Made by a program: the position numbers and the translations under genes. A stretch of DNA of 64,000 bases from Lotus japonicus (Eukaryota; Streptophyta; Magnoliopsida; Fabales; Fabaceae), in NCBI RefSeq assembly GCF_012489685.1, contig NC_080043.1:15246223-15310222 (forward strand), written 5' to 3'. This document shows, piece by piece, positions 25,457 through 38,789 of the stretch (the first letter of the stretch is position 1; every line of letters begins with the position of its first letter). Below the pieces are notes generated by a model. It was not told the DNA's origin and ran no database searches. It saw only the letters and a list, made by a program, of their open reading frames with translations.

Positions 25457-28225
25457 ATGGCTGCTTTGCACTCTTATCTGCTCACACCACCCAATCTTCT
25501 CTCCCTCACAACTCCATCTTCTTCCACAACCAGCAACCTGCAACCCCGTCATCTCAGGTTGGCGCCTTCTCTCGCACGCCCACTCCGTTTACGAAGACCC
25601 TTTGCGGTGGCGGAGCAAGCTGCGGCCACCCAATCTGAGGCTGACCGGAGACTCTACGTTGGCAACATTCCTCGCACTCTCACCAACGATGAGCTTGCAA
25701 ACATTGTTCAAGAACATGCTGCTGTTGAGAAAGCAGAGGTATACATTACCCATTTGTTGATTTTCAATGGGGTGTTTTTTTTTTTGTGAGATTTCATGGA
25801 TGGTGTGTTTTCTTTATTGAAATTCTTTTTTGCAAAGAAAGTTATGCACTAATTATTGTCAAAGTTCTGATTTTTTATCCAATTGTGGTAATGGGTACTT
25901 TTTAGTGGAGGAAGTTGGTGTGTTTGCTTATTTAATTGAACGTTCAAATGGGGTGTTTCAAGTTGAATCTTCATTTAGGTCCCGTTTGGAAGAGCTTATG
26001 AACAGCTTATTTGGTCTTATTTAGTAAAATAAGCACTTATGTACATGTTTGGAGGAGCTTATCAAAATAGCTTATAAGCTTCAAATAAGCTCTTTATAGA
26101 TTTTTTTAATAAGCTATTGGTTGTAGCTTATAGCCAGCTTATTTGGAGCTTATGGTGTGTGTATTATGCTGTTGCTTTTGTGGACAACCTTGCTTTGGTG
26201 GAAAGTAGAGGAAGCTTGGCTGTTTTAAGTTTACTGTGTGGAGAAATGCTAGCAATGCACTCTCGAAAACCCTTTCCGACATATTTTCTCTAATTGGTTG
26301 AAATTCATGTGGACTCAACAAGGGATCCATCGGATTGAGAGTGGGATACATATAATTTAGTGTACTTATATGAGTTTCAATCAATAAAAGAACGTGTTAG
26401 AAAGAGTGTATTGCTAGTATTGCTCTTATTGTTGATTATCCCTTTTAGGAAAAGATGCATATGATAGAGATCTAAGTGGAACCAAAATTGCACAACATGT
26501 CTTGTTTTCCTTTTTCCTACTTGGTAATTGCCAAGTTAATACGACGATAGCAGAATTTGGATGACATGAGCATTAATATATGTACTCATGACTCAGGACC
26601 TTCTGAAATTTTCAAAAATAGCTTGAAAGATAAAGAGGTGTAGTAAGTAGTACATGTGACTGACTTATAATAAAATATTGAAATCTGAAACTTCAATCAG
26701 TTTTACCTCTTTATGATGCTAAACGGCTCAATTGAGTGATCATATAATTCTATTGACAACATGAACCAAATAAAGGTCTTGCAAGAACCTGAGGAATTGA
26801 AAATAAACTGAATGGTATGTGGTTTTGGGGGAGGGAGCATACTTTATATCCTTGTAAAATAGTTTAACAACTTCATCTGTAGGTCTTTTCGTTATATATG
26901 GGTTTGGGAACAATTTGTCTGTTGTCACATATTAGGACTGATCAACTTATTCACTTTTCTCTGCATATGATTCACAGGTCATGTATGATAAATACTCTGG
27001 AAGGAGCCGTCGCTTTGCATTTGTTACTGTGAAAACTGTTGAGGATGCAAATGCAGCAATTGAGAAACTTAACGGCACAGTAAGTTTCATTGCATAATTT
27101 ACAAAAATCTATTTAAAGATTGCCATTGTTCATTCAGCAATTTAGGTTTCTTAAAGAACTAATGAACTTCATGTTTTTATGACAGCAAATTGGAGGACGT
27201 GAGATTAAAGTAAATGTAACTGAAAAACCTTTAACGACAGTAGATTTTCCTCTAGTCCAGGCTGAGGAATCCAAATATGTTGACAGTCCCTACAAGGTAT
27301 ATGTGGGAAATCTGGCTAAGACAGTTACAAGTGATATGCTCAAAAACTTTTTCTCTGAGAAGGGAAAAGTGCTTAGTGCCAAGGTTTCACGGGTTCCTGG
27401 GACCTCAAAGTCCAGTGGCTTTGGTTTTGTTACTTTTTCATCAGATGAGGATGTAGAAGCTGCAATCTCATCCTTCAACAATGCTGTAAGCTGTTTACTT
27501 CTCTTTTTGTTTATTTGCAAGTTGAGACATCCCAATATACTTCAAATACATGGTAGTATTATATAACGGGGTTGCCTAAATGACGCTAAACGAAGTTTGG
27601 GTTAAATCACCCTAGTCATAGGTGGAGGGTGGACCAATGATATTTAAGATAGACAAATAAATAAGAAATTCAAACCTTGTTTATAGATAATGACGGTACT
27701 TTTTTATATATACTTGCTAGAGTAACATGCAGTGTACAAAACGCAATTGAATTTGTTCTTTATGTCCTTACATTATCTATCCCAAGGAACTCTGTCAATG
27801 AACTGTATTACTTTTTAATATGATCTTATAAGTAATTAAAGACATTGGCAAAGCCACAATAGCCTGCTTATTTTCCATTATCTAGTTTCCTCATAAACAT
27901 ATGCTGGTCTCATCTCTCTCACTCTTCTTGCTCATGCTTGCTTTGGTTGCCCCAATTTTCCTCAGATTGTAAGTATTTATCTTGACTTCTGTCGTTGTAC
28001 AAGTTTCTTATCGGTAATCTCCTAATTTGTGAACATGACTTAATTCTATGATGCTTAGATCTGGTTGTTTATTGGAACTGAATTTTGTAAATTGAAAATA
28101 ATGGGAGCTTTAATGATTGATTAATTTGCTTCTAGATACTATGCTGACAGTGATTTGGTATTTGTCTGATTACATGTCAATTGCAGCCATTGGAAGGACA
28201 AAAAATTCGTGTGAATAAGGCGTAG
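25457..28225 (+). CDS. PSRP2: Plastid-specific 30S ribosomal protein 2 (cS22), two RRM domains
   Basis: RNA-binding component of the chloroplast 30S ribosome. Exons 25457-25738, 26978-27079, 27186-27485 and 28187-28225 give 240 residues. Residues 1-65 are a Ser/Thr/Arg-rich transit peptide. RRM1 has RNP2 LYVGNIPRTL and RNP1 RRFAFVTV; RRM2 has RNP2 VYVGNLAKTV and RNP1 SGFGFVTF; the end is LEGQKIRVNKA. These match Arabidopsis PSRP2 almost residue by residue (VMYDKYSGRSRRF, DSPYKVYVGNLAKTV). All splice sites are GT/AG in phase 0. The ATG at 25457 is chosen because it begins the transit peptide in the RRM frame. Confidence 0.95.
25975..26155. repeat. AGCTTAT-rich repeat in PSRP2 intron 1
   Basis: Repeated modules of GTTTGGA(A/G)GAGCTTAT and AATAAGC with internal palindromes such as AGCTTATAAGCT. 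It looks like a degenerate DNA transposon relic common in dicot introns. No coding capacity. Confidence 0.4.
26238..26425. mobile_element. MITE with inverted repeats in PSRP2 intron 1
   Basis: Left end ATGCTAGCAATGCACTCT and the reverse complement of the right end (ATACTAGCAATACACTCT) match over about 18 bp, and weaker similarity continues inward (TTGGTTGAAATTCAT versus TTGATTGAAACTCAT). About 190 bp and non-coding. Confidence 0.6.
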
Positions 28226-30620
28226 AGAAATTAGCAATGTTGCAGAGCATGTTTGACCAGGTGTCCTCTAGCAGGAGCAGAGTATAATTTTGTGTGAAAG
28301 TTGAAATCACATACAAATTGCCTTGTTTGTTGTACAGCAAACCTACTCATTCTCAGATGATTAAGTTCTAAGAAAATGTATGAGAGTATCATAGAGCTTA
28401 ATGCTTCTGTTGCAGGCAGTGTACCTCTTCTAGTCCAGGATTTTGAACCCTCACCACTTCATGATTATGTTGCTCTTTTTTTTCTCTTCCTCAATTTGGC
28501 AAGTCTTGTTGCATGTATTCAATTCCCTTTTAATGTTTGAATGTGAAATCCTAATCTCCTACGAACATGCACGTTGATATGTTGGAGTTCTTGTGCTATA
28601 GTTTGTCATTGCATAGAGCATGATTCCTCCACGAATTTCGACAGATTATTGTACATCTTTATTAGAGTATAACATCAACTTAGCAAATTTGGAATGAACA
28701 TGTTCTTACATATATTATCACTAAGGGTGGAAAAGTATTTCCTGACTGAGACTTGATGACGGATGTAGAATTTTAAGAAGAGCAACATAAACAAAATGCT
28801 AAAAGTACCAATGTTCATAACAATCTCAATAAATTTTCATATTTTGGTAACATTGAATGATTCCCAGTTTCAATATATCAAAAAATCTCTTTATATAAGT
28901 AATCAAATCATTTAATTATTTATGTCATACAATTTCTCAGGTTATTTTTAATAATGTGAATTTGTTTTAGCAAAACTATTAAACTAGGTAAAAAAATCTA
29001 TTTAAATATTTGTTTGTCGTAAGCTGTTCTTTAAAAACTTATTTAAAAACAATTTTTATTTTTAGTATTTAAAACAAAAATCTCAGGACATCTATGAACG
29101 TTTTCTGTTCCTGTTTTTAATCTGTTTCTGTATTTAATTTTTAAATTATAGTTTCTATAATATTGTAAAACATCCAATTCAAACAATTTTTTTTAAAGAT
29201 TAGATTTATTTTCTTGTTTTTCCATGGTACTAGTATTTTTTTTAACTACGATACTAGTATTGATCTCATGTCATGCACGAATGGAATAAGAGTACTTTGT
29301 CCGCATACATCAGACATTTTCATAATTTTTCTCTCATTTTTATTTTTTTAAATACATATATCACCTATTTAAGTTTAATTTTCTAGTCCTAGTTACATTC
29401 TAATTCCTTTTTTTTTCTAATTTGTTATGCTTTTTTTTTTTGGTACAACTAATTTGTTATGCTTTGAATTAATATACCAAAATTATTTTAATCTGACATG
29501 TATATACGAAAACATAAAATACAAAATTTTTGAGTTAATTTTCAAATCAATAATTTAAAATTTTTTATGACATATTTGATAATTATTTTATTTTGTTTTG
29601 GTTTCCCAAGGTATCCCCACAACTGACAGCTATGAGACTAATTCTTCGAGACTCTGAGATCACGTTAAGTGGGTAGGCCTCTCCCAACAAATGTTTCTCC
29701 ATACGCACCGCCCAGGAATCGAACCTTGGACTAGATGGTTAAGGAGCCCAACTATCTACCAGTTGTACTACACCTTGTTGATATATTTGATATTATTTTG
29801 AACGTAAGATATTACATTCATTTTTTATTTTTATTTTGTTATATGAAAAATAACCATAATGATTAAAAAAAAGACTTTGTCAGCATATATTTTAGTATTT
29901 TTTTAAAAACATCTTAGTAGAAAAGTCATAATTGACTATTATTAATTATTCCAATGTCATTAGAAATTATTAAATATTTAATTAATGCAGTAGTTATTTT
30001 TGAAAAAATCACAAATGACTTTTGTTAATTATTCTAATATCATTAATAACTATTAAATACAATATTAATACATTAATTATTTTCGAAGATATGAAATTAT
30101 TTAATAAGGTGGCGACACCTGTCGAGTTGCCACCTTTTAGTTTCGAAAATAGTATAAGGTAGAATAGGATGAGATGAGATATGATGAGATAAGATATGAT
30201 GATCTCAAACAAAAAATCATATTTTAAAAATTATTTCCGAAATACTGTTTTCAAATATAGTGAATTAAAACAGAAATCAAACATATTTATCTAAAATCCG
30301 ATGGCAGATTTTGTAAAATTGAGAGCAATCAATGTCCCTCCTTGTAACTCACAACAAACAACAAAACAAAGTGAAACGATTCCAGACAGTGAAACGAAAC
30401 AGTATATATATCCACATTCACCGCACCACACCACACCACACCGTTTCGCACGTTAAGCGCCACTTCACTCTTCAACTCATAGTTTCCCGCGCCAAATATT
30501 TCACATTTATACACCTTCCTTTTTCAAATCCCCCAAATCACAAACCCTAATTTATCTTTCTCTTCTTCTTCTTCTTCTTCTCTCACTCTCACTCTCAATC
30601 AGAACCAGAAGAAGAAGAGA
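28226..30620. other. Intergenic region between PSRP2 and RAD21
   Basis: PSRP2 3' UTR, then very AT-rich DNA. It contains a minus-strand SINE and small A-tailed insertions near 29238-29251 and 29434-29448. 30520-30620 is a CT-rich (TCTTCT) leader of RAD21. No other gene. Confidence 0.6.
29595..29785 (-). mobile_element. tRNA-derived SINE, minus strand
   Basis: Read on the minus strand, it begins with an A-box-like GTAGTACAACTGGTAG and a good B-box GGTTCGATTCC about 50 bp later, then a tRNA-unrelated body (GGGGATACCTTGGGAAACC) that ends in an A/AAATAAAAT-rich tail at about 29590. This fits a plant SINE in antisense orientation. Confidence 0.7.
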
Positions 30621-33600
30621 ATGTTTTACTCACAGACATTTTTGGCGCGAAAAGGGCCACTCTCTACAGTGTGGATCGCCGCTCATCTCCAACACAGGCT
30701 CAAAAAGTCTCATTACACTGCCACTGACATTCCCTCCACTGTTCGTAAGTCTCCTTCAACCCCCTTTTTCCTTTTCAATTTCAAACTTTTGTTTTTATTT
30801 TTTCTCAAATTCCCATTTGGGGGTTTCTTCACTGGTTGCCATTTTCTTGCAAATTCATGTTTTTGATTGATGGAAACTGTTTTTCATTCAAATGGGTCTT
30901 TAATTTTCGGTTAAAAAAGTAATCTTTTATCCATTTTATGAAAAAGTTTCAACTTTGAGTGCTTTTGTTCTTCTGGGGTGGTGTACTGGTGTTGGTGGAT
31001 AGATGCCACAACCTTGTTGGTGTTTATTAGAGAAATTCAACTCTGGAAATTCCTGAATATGTGTTTGTTAAATGTTGTTGTTTTTGTTTCGTCGGTTACT
31101 TGATGTTTTCCGGGTGGGATGAAGGGTGAAGGGTTCAAACTCTGAGGAAGGACTAATTTACTAACGTTACTAACAACAAACATTTGTCTATAAAAAAACT
31201 TATGTTTTCCCTGCACCCTTCAACTTTACATTTGGAGAATTTTCATTTTCAACTTGGTAGCAATGTTGTTGTTGTTGATTGTTAATTTGTTTTCTTCCTT
31301 GCTGAATGTCTCTTTTAGAACATATCATGGATCCGGGGGTTCCGATTGCGCTGAGAATGTCAGGCCATCTTCTCTTGGGTGTTGTTCGGATATATTCGAA
31401 GAAAGTTGATTATCTTTTTCATGACTGCAATGTTGTTTTGACCGGTTTGAGCAAAGCATTTGCCGCTATACAGCTTACTTTACCGGAGGATGCAAGGCAG
31501 GCACCGGTTCAATCTATCACTCTGCCGGAAAATTTCAACCTTGATGCACTCAACTTGGGTGATGACATAGATCATAATTGGTAACATTACTTCACCTTAT
31601 GTTCTTTTTAATTGTAATGAAATCTGTACACGCCGTGTGGATGATTGGAATTCTGTCTCAGGGTTGAGGATGTGCACCGCCGGAGTCAAGAAGACATCAC
31701 TCTAGAAGGTTATTTAAGTGGATGATTTCTATTAGTTATCTGTATTATTTAAGTTTTGTCAACACATGGAAGTTAACGATCTTTTTACACTTCTTATTGT
31801 ACAGATCGGAATCCTGTTATAATGGATCATTATGTGGCTATATCTTTTGATGAGGTCTGGCCCTGCTTCCTTCCTGTTACTTGCATGTAATTCCTGTCAT
31901 TGTTTTGAAAAATGTGATTTTGGAGTTGCAAATTTGTTTCATCAATTATTTTTTACTTTTTATTTAGGATATGGTAATGGATTCTTCACGCACTGAAGTG
32001 CTGCCAGATTCTGGTGAAAGACCAATGGAGGAGGAGTAAGCTTCTGTTGCTTTTGAAGCTGTGTTGCATTTTCTTTTATTTGTGTTCTCGTGAACCAGTG
32101 GAATAATATGTTGTTTTTTGGCTACAGCACTGTCCCCCAATCTCCATCAATGAATGTTGCGGGTGTTCAAGATCGTAGTCCAACTGTGCAAATAACATCA
32201 CCAGCTATCCAGCATCCAGGTGGTGACGGCCCTCAGAACTTTCAGGACCCTGAGGCTACCTTCCCTGTTAGTCATAGTGGTAACAGTCCTACACAAGCAA
32301 CCCAAGCTATGCCAATTGAAGTCCTTCGTGATGCCAGCAATGATCCTACACAAACAACCCAAACCTTCCCTGGTAGTCCTAGTGGTAACAGTCCTACACA
32401 AGCAACCCAAGCCATGCCAGTTGAAGTCCTTCGTGATGCCAGCGATGATCCTATACAAATAACCCAAACCTTCCCTGTTAGTCCTAGTGGTAACAGTCCT
32501 ACACAAGCAACCCAAGCAATGCCAATTGAAGTCCTTCGTGATGCCAACAATGACTATAATATAGAAAACCCTCCAGTATATCAAGATCTTGGGGATAATG
32601 ATACTGAACCAAACAAAGATCTTGACCAAACTATGAATGAAAGGGATCCTATTCCTGAAATGATTGATGATTTGGGTCCTGAAGGGATATCTGGACCACC
32701 TCCGCTACACTTTGGACCATCAACTCCGGCTACTTCTCAAGGGGGCACCCAAGATGCACATGTTTTTGTAGGTCTGTCTGCATCTGTCCCTTTCACTTAC
32801 AAATGGATCCTTGAATTACAAAACCTAACTTTTTTCCTTACTCTGTTTCAGAGCATAATTCTCCCAATCTGGTGCTTCGTTCGAGCCCACCAATACAGCA
32901 GCAGCCGCAGCAGCAGCAACAGAGAGGAAGGAAGAGAAAACAACTCTTCGATGAACCGATAGTGTTATCAAATAAGTAATGCTTTAAGATTTTTTTTTTG
33001 AGCTGCTTCCTTCTCCTATGACTTAAAGAGTTTCTGTTCTTTCCATGGTTGTTATTCATATGAGGATGTCTTTGTAGATTCATGAGGGATGCGCTTAATA
33101 ATCCTCGTAATATAATACGGAAAAGAAGGGATCTTCCTGGCTCTTCTTTGGGTGCTTGGAAACTAAACAACAGCCAAAGAAAGGAAAACATGTTTGACCA
33201 GCCCTTAATAACTGGTAGGATGGTCTTTTTTACCTGTTATTTTGATTATGGTAAAGTGTTGTTTTCATGAATTTGTCATCTGAAAACTTGTAACTCCATG
33301 TTCAGGGTTATGTCAGGATCTTTTAGACATATCCCAAACGGATTATATACGTTCAAGACCTCATTTGATCATCTCTGAGGAAGATAATGCGGATAATGGG
33401 TGTGGGGTTACCAGAACTCCCCCAACTAACCAAATACCTGAAGAGCCAAGAGCTGCTACTCCTCCCGTCACTGCATCTGATATGGAAATTGAACACCCTG
33501 CAACTAACCAAATCCCGGAAGAGCCGAGAGCTGCTACACCTCCTGTCAATGCACTTGATTTGGAAATTGAACAACTTCGTAGTGTTGCTGCTACTCCCTC

Positions 33601-35818
33601 TCCCACTATCCCAGCTCACAATGTGGACATTGAACTTAATATTGAAGGTGATCATAGGAGCCCCGTTGGAAGAGATAACATGACTCCTGTTTCGGCTCAT
33701 AGATTAAGGTCTGTTTCAGTTTCTCCTTTGAGAACAAATAATGCATCTGAGACAGTACAGACCCCAGACGTAGGAACTTCACTTGGTGCTCATGGATCAG
33801 AAATGGAAACACCCATGCCTCGTCTGGATGATACGTTTCAGAACTTTAGTCTTTCAGATACTCATCGGTTGATCAGTTCTGCTGAATCAGAAGTAAGCTT
33901 AGGTTTCATCTTAAATGCTTTCATATAAGTCTACATAAATAGTAATTACCCATATTCCATTTATTTCTGTACAATGAGTTTACTCTAGTTATCTTTTTTA
34001 GTATAAGGATGTGAAAGTAGGATATATTTAAATTTGTATCTTTTGACCTTAAGATAGATTATGGTGTATATATGGGGCATGTTATTGAATCTTTCCAACA
34101 ATAAAATGCTTTAGTCCTAAGTTTTTGAGTGCTTCATGCACATTTTAATGAATATTCTTGTGTGGAAGTTCTCTTCTGGCCATATATTTCAAATCAGTGG
34201 TGGTAATGTAGCATGCAACCCTGCTTACCTTGCATACAATTTTCCTTGTTTTTACCTTTGGCTTGTCTATATTAACAATATTTATACGCACACAGTTGCC
34301 TCTTTTCTGCCTAGGTTTCTGCTTGTAATCTTATCCTCTTTATTTGATGCTCTTAAAATGGTTGAATTGAAGCATTAAATCTAACATCTTGTCAAACTTG
34401 TATCTGTAGGAGCTTTCTTTTCTGGAAATGGATAACAATACGCCAGCCAGTATGTTCTATTTCCATGTCTTCTTCAATTTGATTTTTTTGTGACGTGCCA
34501 TGATTTTACTTGTATTATGTGATATGTGATGCTGAGATGATATTAGATGGCCAGTTTCTGTTATTATTGTCGCATCATTAACATTATAGATTGTATTATT
34601 TGAATGGCAGGTTCACAAGGTACAAGTAGAACTACTGGCACATTATCTGTGAGGACAAGGTACTTACTCTTATCTATACTACTATAGGGTATCTTTGTTC
34701 ATTTTTCTAGGTATTCATGTCACGTAAATAACATTACTGTAGTTCAGGCTGTTGAAATTCTTTTACATAGATTGAGAACTGACACATAGTATTTCAAAAT
34801 TTTCCAGAACTTTTCATTATTATAACGTTTTTTATGCATGTTATAATGATAGGTTATAGTTTATACATCTATTCTGTATTTTATTTTTCCTTTTCAGAGA
34901 ACAATTGATTTCTCTGTGGTTTTAATAGTCTGTTTCTGGGTGTTTAAAAATGACAATTTAGAGTAGTGGATTGACATGGTGAGGTATCCAAACAGAAATC
35001 GTAACAAGTGAAACCATACTTTAACTAATGCACTTTTTTCATGTAATTTTCCCAGAAGTTTTGAACACATGTTAATTTGGTACTGCACACTTCATATTAC
35101 TTCTCTGGTGTCTGATATTGCCAATATTCTTCATTTATTTAATCCAGGGCTACAGCTCAATATTTGAAAGCACATTCTCCAATTTCCCCAATTTTGGAAG
35201 ACCCTGCTGTAGACCTCAGCTTGAACAAAATCTTGGAAGGGAAATCTAGAAAGATTTCTGCTCGAATGTTCTATGAAGTATTGGTGAGTTTTGAAACACG
35301 TCTGCCTGTGGAAATGAACCTCAATTATGTCTGAAGAATTAGAATATTTGTTGTTTGTGGGTGTATGATTTTAATCTTTCTATAACGTTAATATGGTAGT
35401 GAAGGCCATAGAGTGATTTGCTTTTTCACGAGTTTGAATTATTCTATAGACATTTTTATAGCTTTGAATTCTGCTCTGACATATTTAGTTCTTCAAATAT
35501 TTGCCAGGAAAAATGCATAGTTAAGTTGATCATAAATCCATAATTAAGGGATATTTGTATTCCTTAACTCAAAAGTCCTAGAAATTAAGCTTTCTTGGAA
35601 AATATGCATCCTTGCAAACAGTTATAGTGCTTCCCCACCCACCATTTCCGTTTTAACATTTACGACATGGAAATTTACATTTTATGATTGATGTGGATGT
35701 TCTATGTTTTGCATTGTAGGTTTTGAAGACTCATGGACTTATTGACGTACATCAAAAAGAGCCTTATGATGATATCAGCTTGAAGTTGATGCCTTCACTT
35801 TCAAACGCTAAACTTTGA
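30621..35818 (+). CDS. RAD21: Cohesin kleisin RAD21/SCC1 (SYN2/SYN4-like)
   Basis: Alpha-kleisin that closes the cohesin ring and is cut by separase. Thirteen exons: 30621-30744, 31319-31580, 31662-31708, 31805-31854, 31968-32035, 32128-32771, 32852-32975, 33078-33214, 33306-33892, 34410-34449, 34611-34659, 35148-35283, 35720-35818, with phases agreeing and a total of 788 residues. The N-terminal SMC3-binding domain starts MFYSQTFLARKGPLSTVW and has LLGVVRIYSKKVDYL. The middle is acidic and low-complexity, with 35-residue and 26-residue repeats, a Gln run and a basic GRKRKQL block. The C-terminal winged helix for SMC1 binding contains KSRKISARMFYEVLVLKTHG and ends DDISLKLMPSLSNAKL. LPEDARQAP puts it nearest Arabidopsis SYN2/SYN4; the exact orthologue is inferred. 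Confidence 0.95.
31105..31195 (+). repeat. SINE fragment in RAD21 intron 1
   Basis: Shares GGTGAAGGGTTCAAACTCTGAG and AATTTACTAAC with the element at 39778-39890. The GGGTTCAAACTC resembles a B box. It ends in an A-rich run. Confidence 0.45.
32264..32575 (+). repeat. 105-bp coding tandem repeat in RAD21
   Basis: CCTACACAAGCAACCCAAGC recurs at 32288, 32393 and 32498, an exact 105-bp period. It encodes a 35-residue unit beginning PTQATQAMP(I/V)EVLRDAS. Two full units plus a partial third; the copies are nearly identical, so the expansion is recent. Confidence 0.93.
33422..33565 (+). repeat. 78-bp coding tandem duplication in RAD21
   Basis: TNQIPEEPRAATPPV occurs twice, at about 33424 and 33502, 26 residues apart. 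It lies in the acidic linker, away from conserved domains. Confidence 0.9.
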
Positions 35819-38789
35819 TATCTTCATGAATTCATTTGTAATCCTTCAGTGTATATAGGTAAGGTTCTAAACTCTACAAGATTTTTATGCCTTTTTTATG
35901 CTAATAGTATAAACTATAAAGTAGTGTCGTTATTCGTGATAAAATTGTACTGATATAATTAAAAAGATATATTTTATGTTACAGTTTACCTCCTTGTGAA
36001 GATTTATTTCAGAGCAACTTTACTCCTAGTTTACAATCTTACCACTTCCCCCTCCTCAGTTTACCTCAATTTTACTCTTGCCTTGAAAATTATAAAATAC
36101 TGAAATTGCTGGTTTTGTAATTTTTGTTAAACTAGCAATGGAAAAGGTGGTATTTTACTGAAAATTTAACAACAGAGTAAATAACCTTTTCCAATTTCCA
36201 ATACTCTGCTTTCTATTGTTTACAAGCAACGTTTTTTGCTGTTTCTTCTACAATTTATGCATAGAACTCAGTCTCTCCTATTAGCGTGTTTTATAAAACA
36301 TACCTATTATCTGACTAACTCATTGCATCTTGATGATTATGTGCAATTTAGGTGAAAAAGCTGTATTTGCAGTTCTTTTTAATACTTATGGGATTGTTTT
36401 GTGAATGTAAGACTAACTTCTGAATGTCAAGACAACAAGCAGAAAGTTTTGCGGAAAAATGGCTCTTAATTTCACTGTTTTTATACCATCATGTACTTGA
36501 GGATGCTCGCCCTACTCCCTCCAAAAAGCATTTATCTTAAGATTATAGCTTTTTGTTGAAATCTATGCTTCTTAAGTAATCACTCTGCACAATATTCCTG
36601 ATAGTTTTCTGCCATATATGCTGGTGCCTTCGCTTTTCAATTTTGATATCTCGAGGAAGGACTGAAATCCTCCATCCCATTTGTCTCACCAATCAATTTG
36701 TAACATGTAATTTAAAAACAACCCATGAAAGGTTATAATTGTCATACTCGTCCCTACTGATAAAATTTGATTAGTGAGATAAGGAAGGACACACCAAATG
36801 GGGACAGAGGATCATCCCCTAGAAATCTGGGGGAGGGAGTAAAATGAAAGGATATGAAGCGAAGTTCTCTGCAGAAAATGTCTTTTCCCCCCATCTATTT
36901 GAAATGTTCTTGTGTGCTGATCTGCATGTGAAAACACTAGTTATCTCTAATAAAATTTTACTTATTGGCTTGCAGTTGGGTTTCGCGGCGAGGACGGAAT
37001 GCAGTTGGGTGTGTATAGTAGACACAAGGCAAATTTTGTCCAACATGGAGGCAGAGCTTTTATCACTCCTTGTTTTGTTATCAGCAACCTGCTTAATTTA
37101 TATAAAAAACTGTAATGATGGTTTTTATTTAATATTTATTAGTAAATTTCGTTTTTGGAAAAATAAAAGTACAAAATGTTGTACTAAATTTATTTTTTAC
37201 TTATTGTAGTTTGGTCTGATTTAGTACCAATAAACATGTGAAGGGAGTAGTAGTTTTTTTAAATATTTTTTTGGACTTGTTTATATAGCTTTGAGGCTTC
37301 CATCTAATTTTGACACATTCTCTTTTCCACCTAATTTTCATTCTCTCCTTATTTCTTTCTTTTTCTATTACATAACTCTTACATCCTTCATTCCTATCTC
37401 TTTTATTCACATCTTTCTTGCTATGAGTGGATTTGGTGTATATGAAAGAATTATTGACATAATAAATCTGTCCAATTCACTGGATGTGTCCACGGCTGAT
37501 TTGTTTTTTCCTTATTGCATTGTTATTTTGAACAATATTATAGGCAATTTTGAACGGGTTTATTTAATTTGAACACTTTCGCGTGCTCAGCCAAGAGAAG
37601 TTTCAAAAGAAACATCATGCAACTCAAAACCAAGAGAAGTTTTTTTTAATGTCTTCTAACTCAGCTCCCAGTGTTGATCACATCTTCAAAAATCAAGGGG
37701 AACCTCGGGAATTCCTTGCAAGGAACTATTTGGCATTCTTAAAAAATGCAGGATATTCAAATGAAATGGGAAAGGAGAGCATATATGGAGGAGTTAGGGG
37801 GAATGGACAATACCATATTCAAAATGTGATTCAATCACTTCCTCCCACAAAAAGTGCTTATTGTTTATAATATGAAATCGTGTTTGGATTTTTGCTGAAC
37901 TCGACCTGAATTCATGTTGATCTCAACGTGGCACAATTTTGCTTATCCGATCTACGGTGAATTCAACATGACAAATTCGAGCTTCTTCATTTATACATTA
38001 AAAATCATGTTTGTATGAGCACCGTTGTCAAAACAAACATAGACATACAATATTACAAGAACAAATCATCTTTAGAAAAACTTTCAACTGAATTTCTTGC
38101 AGATGACAGCTTAACTAGACAGTTTAACTAGATCATGATTCTGAAGGAGGGACTGGATGCACAGTAAAAAAAGCAGCAACTTGCTTGATTTAAAAGCTTC
38201 TCATATGTCATTCTTGCTCTCTATTATGCAATATGAAGGATCAAATTTCGACCAAAATTTCAGTTTGGGGCATTATCTTGGGACACAAGCAACATCGCAT
38301 GGGCACCTGGTGAACTTGTTGATTGTGATAATTTCACTTTCAAGCTAACTAAGGTTTAACACACAGCAAGCTGAATATCACCAAGGATTAGCCATCACAT
38401 TTATGATGTTCAAACTGTCAGAATAACTACACTGATAGTGATAACTGATATATTCCCTCCCACTTATTTTTTAAAAAGAACATATTAGCAACTCCCATCT
38501 TCGCGAGTTTGTTAATGAATTTAAAGTCATCGCTGGCTAACATACTTAGAAAAAAGAAGAAGTGAAAAGTACATATAAAAGAAGTATAACACTATGAGAG
38601 AGCCAACTGATGTCTGCTTTTAGACTTCCTTGGTCACATCATTTGTACTCAAACATTCAACATTTATTATATGCTTTACCAGCAAAGTTGCAAACCCAGT
38701 ATGAGAGGGATGGATTACTGAAAAGAGTACACCATAAACTGTTTAAACTACAGGTTATACCAGCCGTCTATATAAGACGCATAGGGAAA
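35819..38789. other. Intergenic region between convergent RAD21 and Clot
   Basis: Both gene 3' ends plus about 2.5 kb of AT-rich DNA. Open frames at 36844-37209 and 37583-37870 show no recognisable domain and are not called. No transposon termini identified. Confidence 0.5.

Noticed and set aside
29595..29785. tRNA gene
   Set aside because: B box is good but no complete cloverleaf; the tRNA-unrelated body and tail identify a SINE.
32198..32629. Cys/Gly-rich antisense ORF over the RAD21 repeats
   Set aside because: Its repeats are the reverse reading of the 105-bp coding units.
36844..37209. 121-codon ORF upstream of the intergenic midpoint
   Set aside because: Composition and lack of domain suggest chance; a second ORF overlaps on the other strand.
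37583..37870. 95-codon ORF
   Set aside because: No family match, no supporting exons around it.
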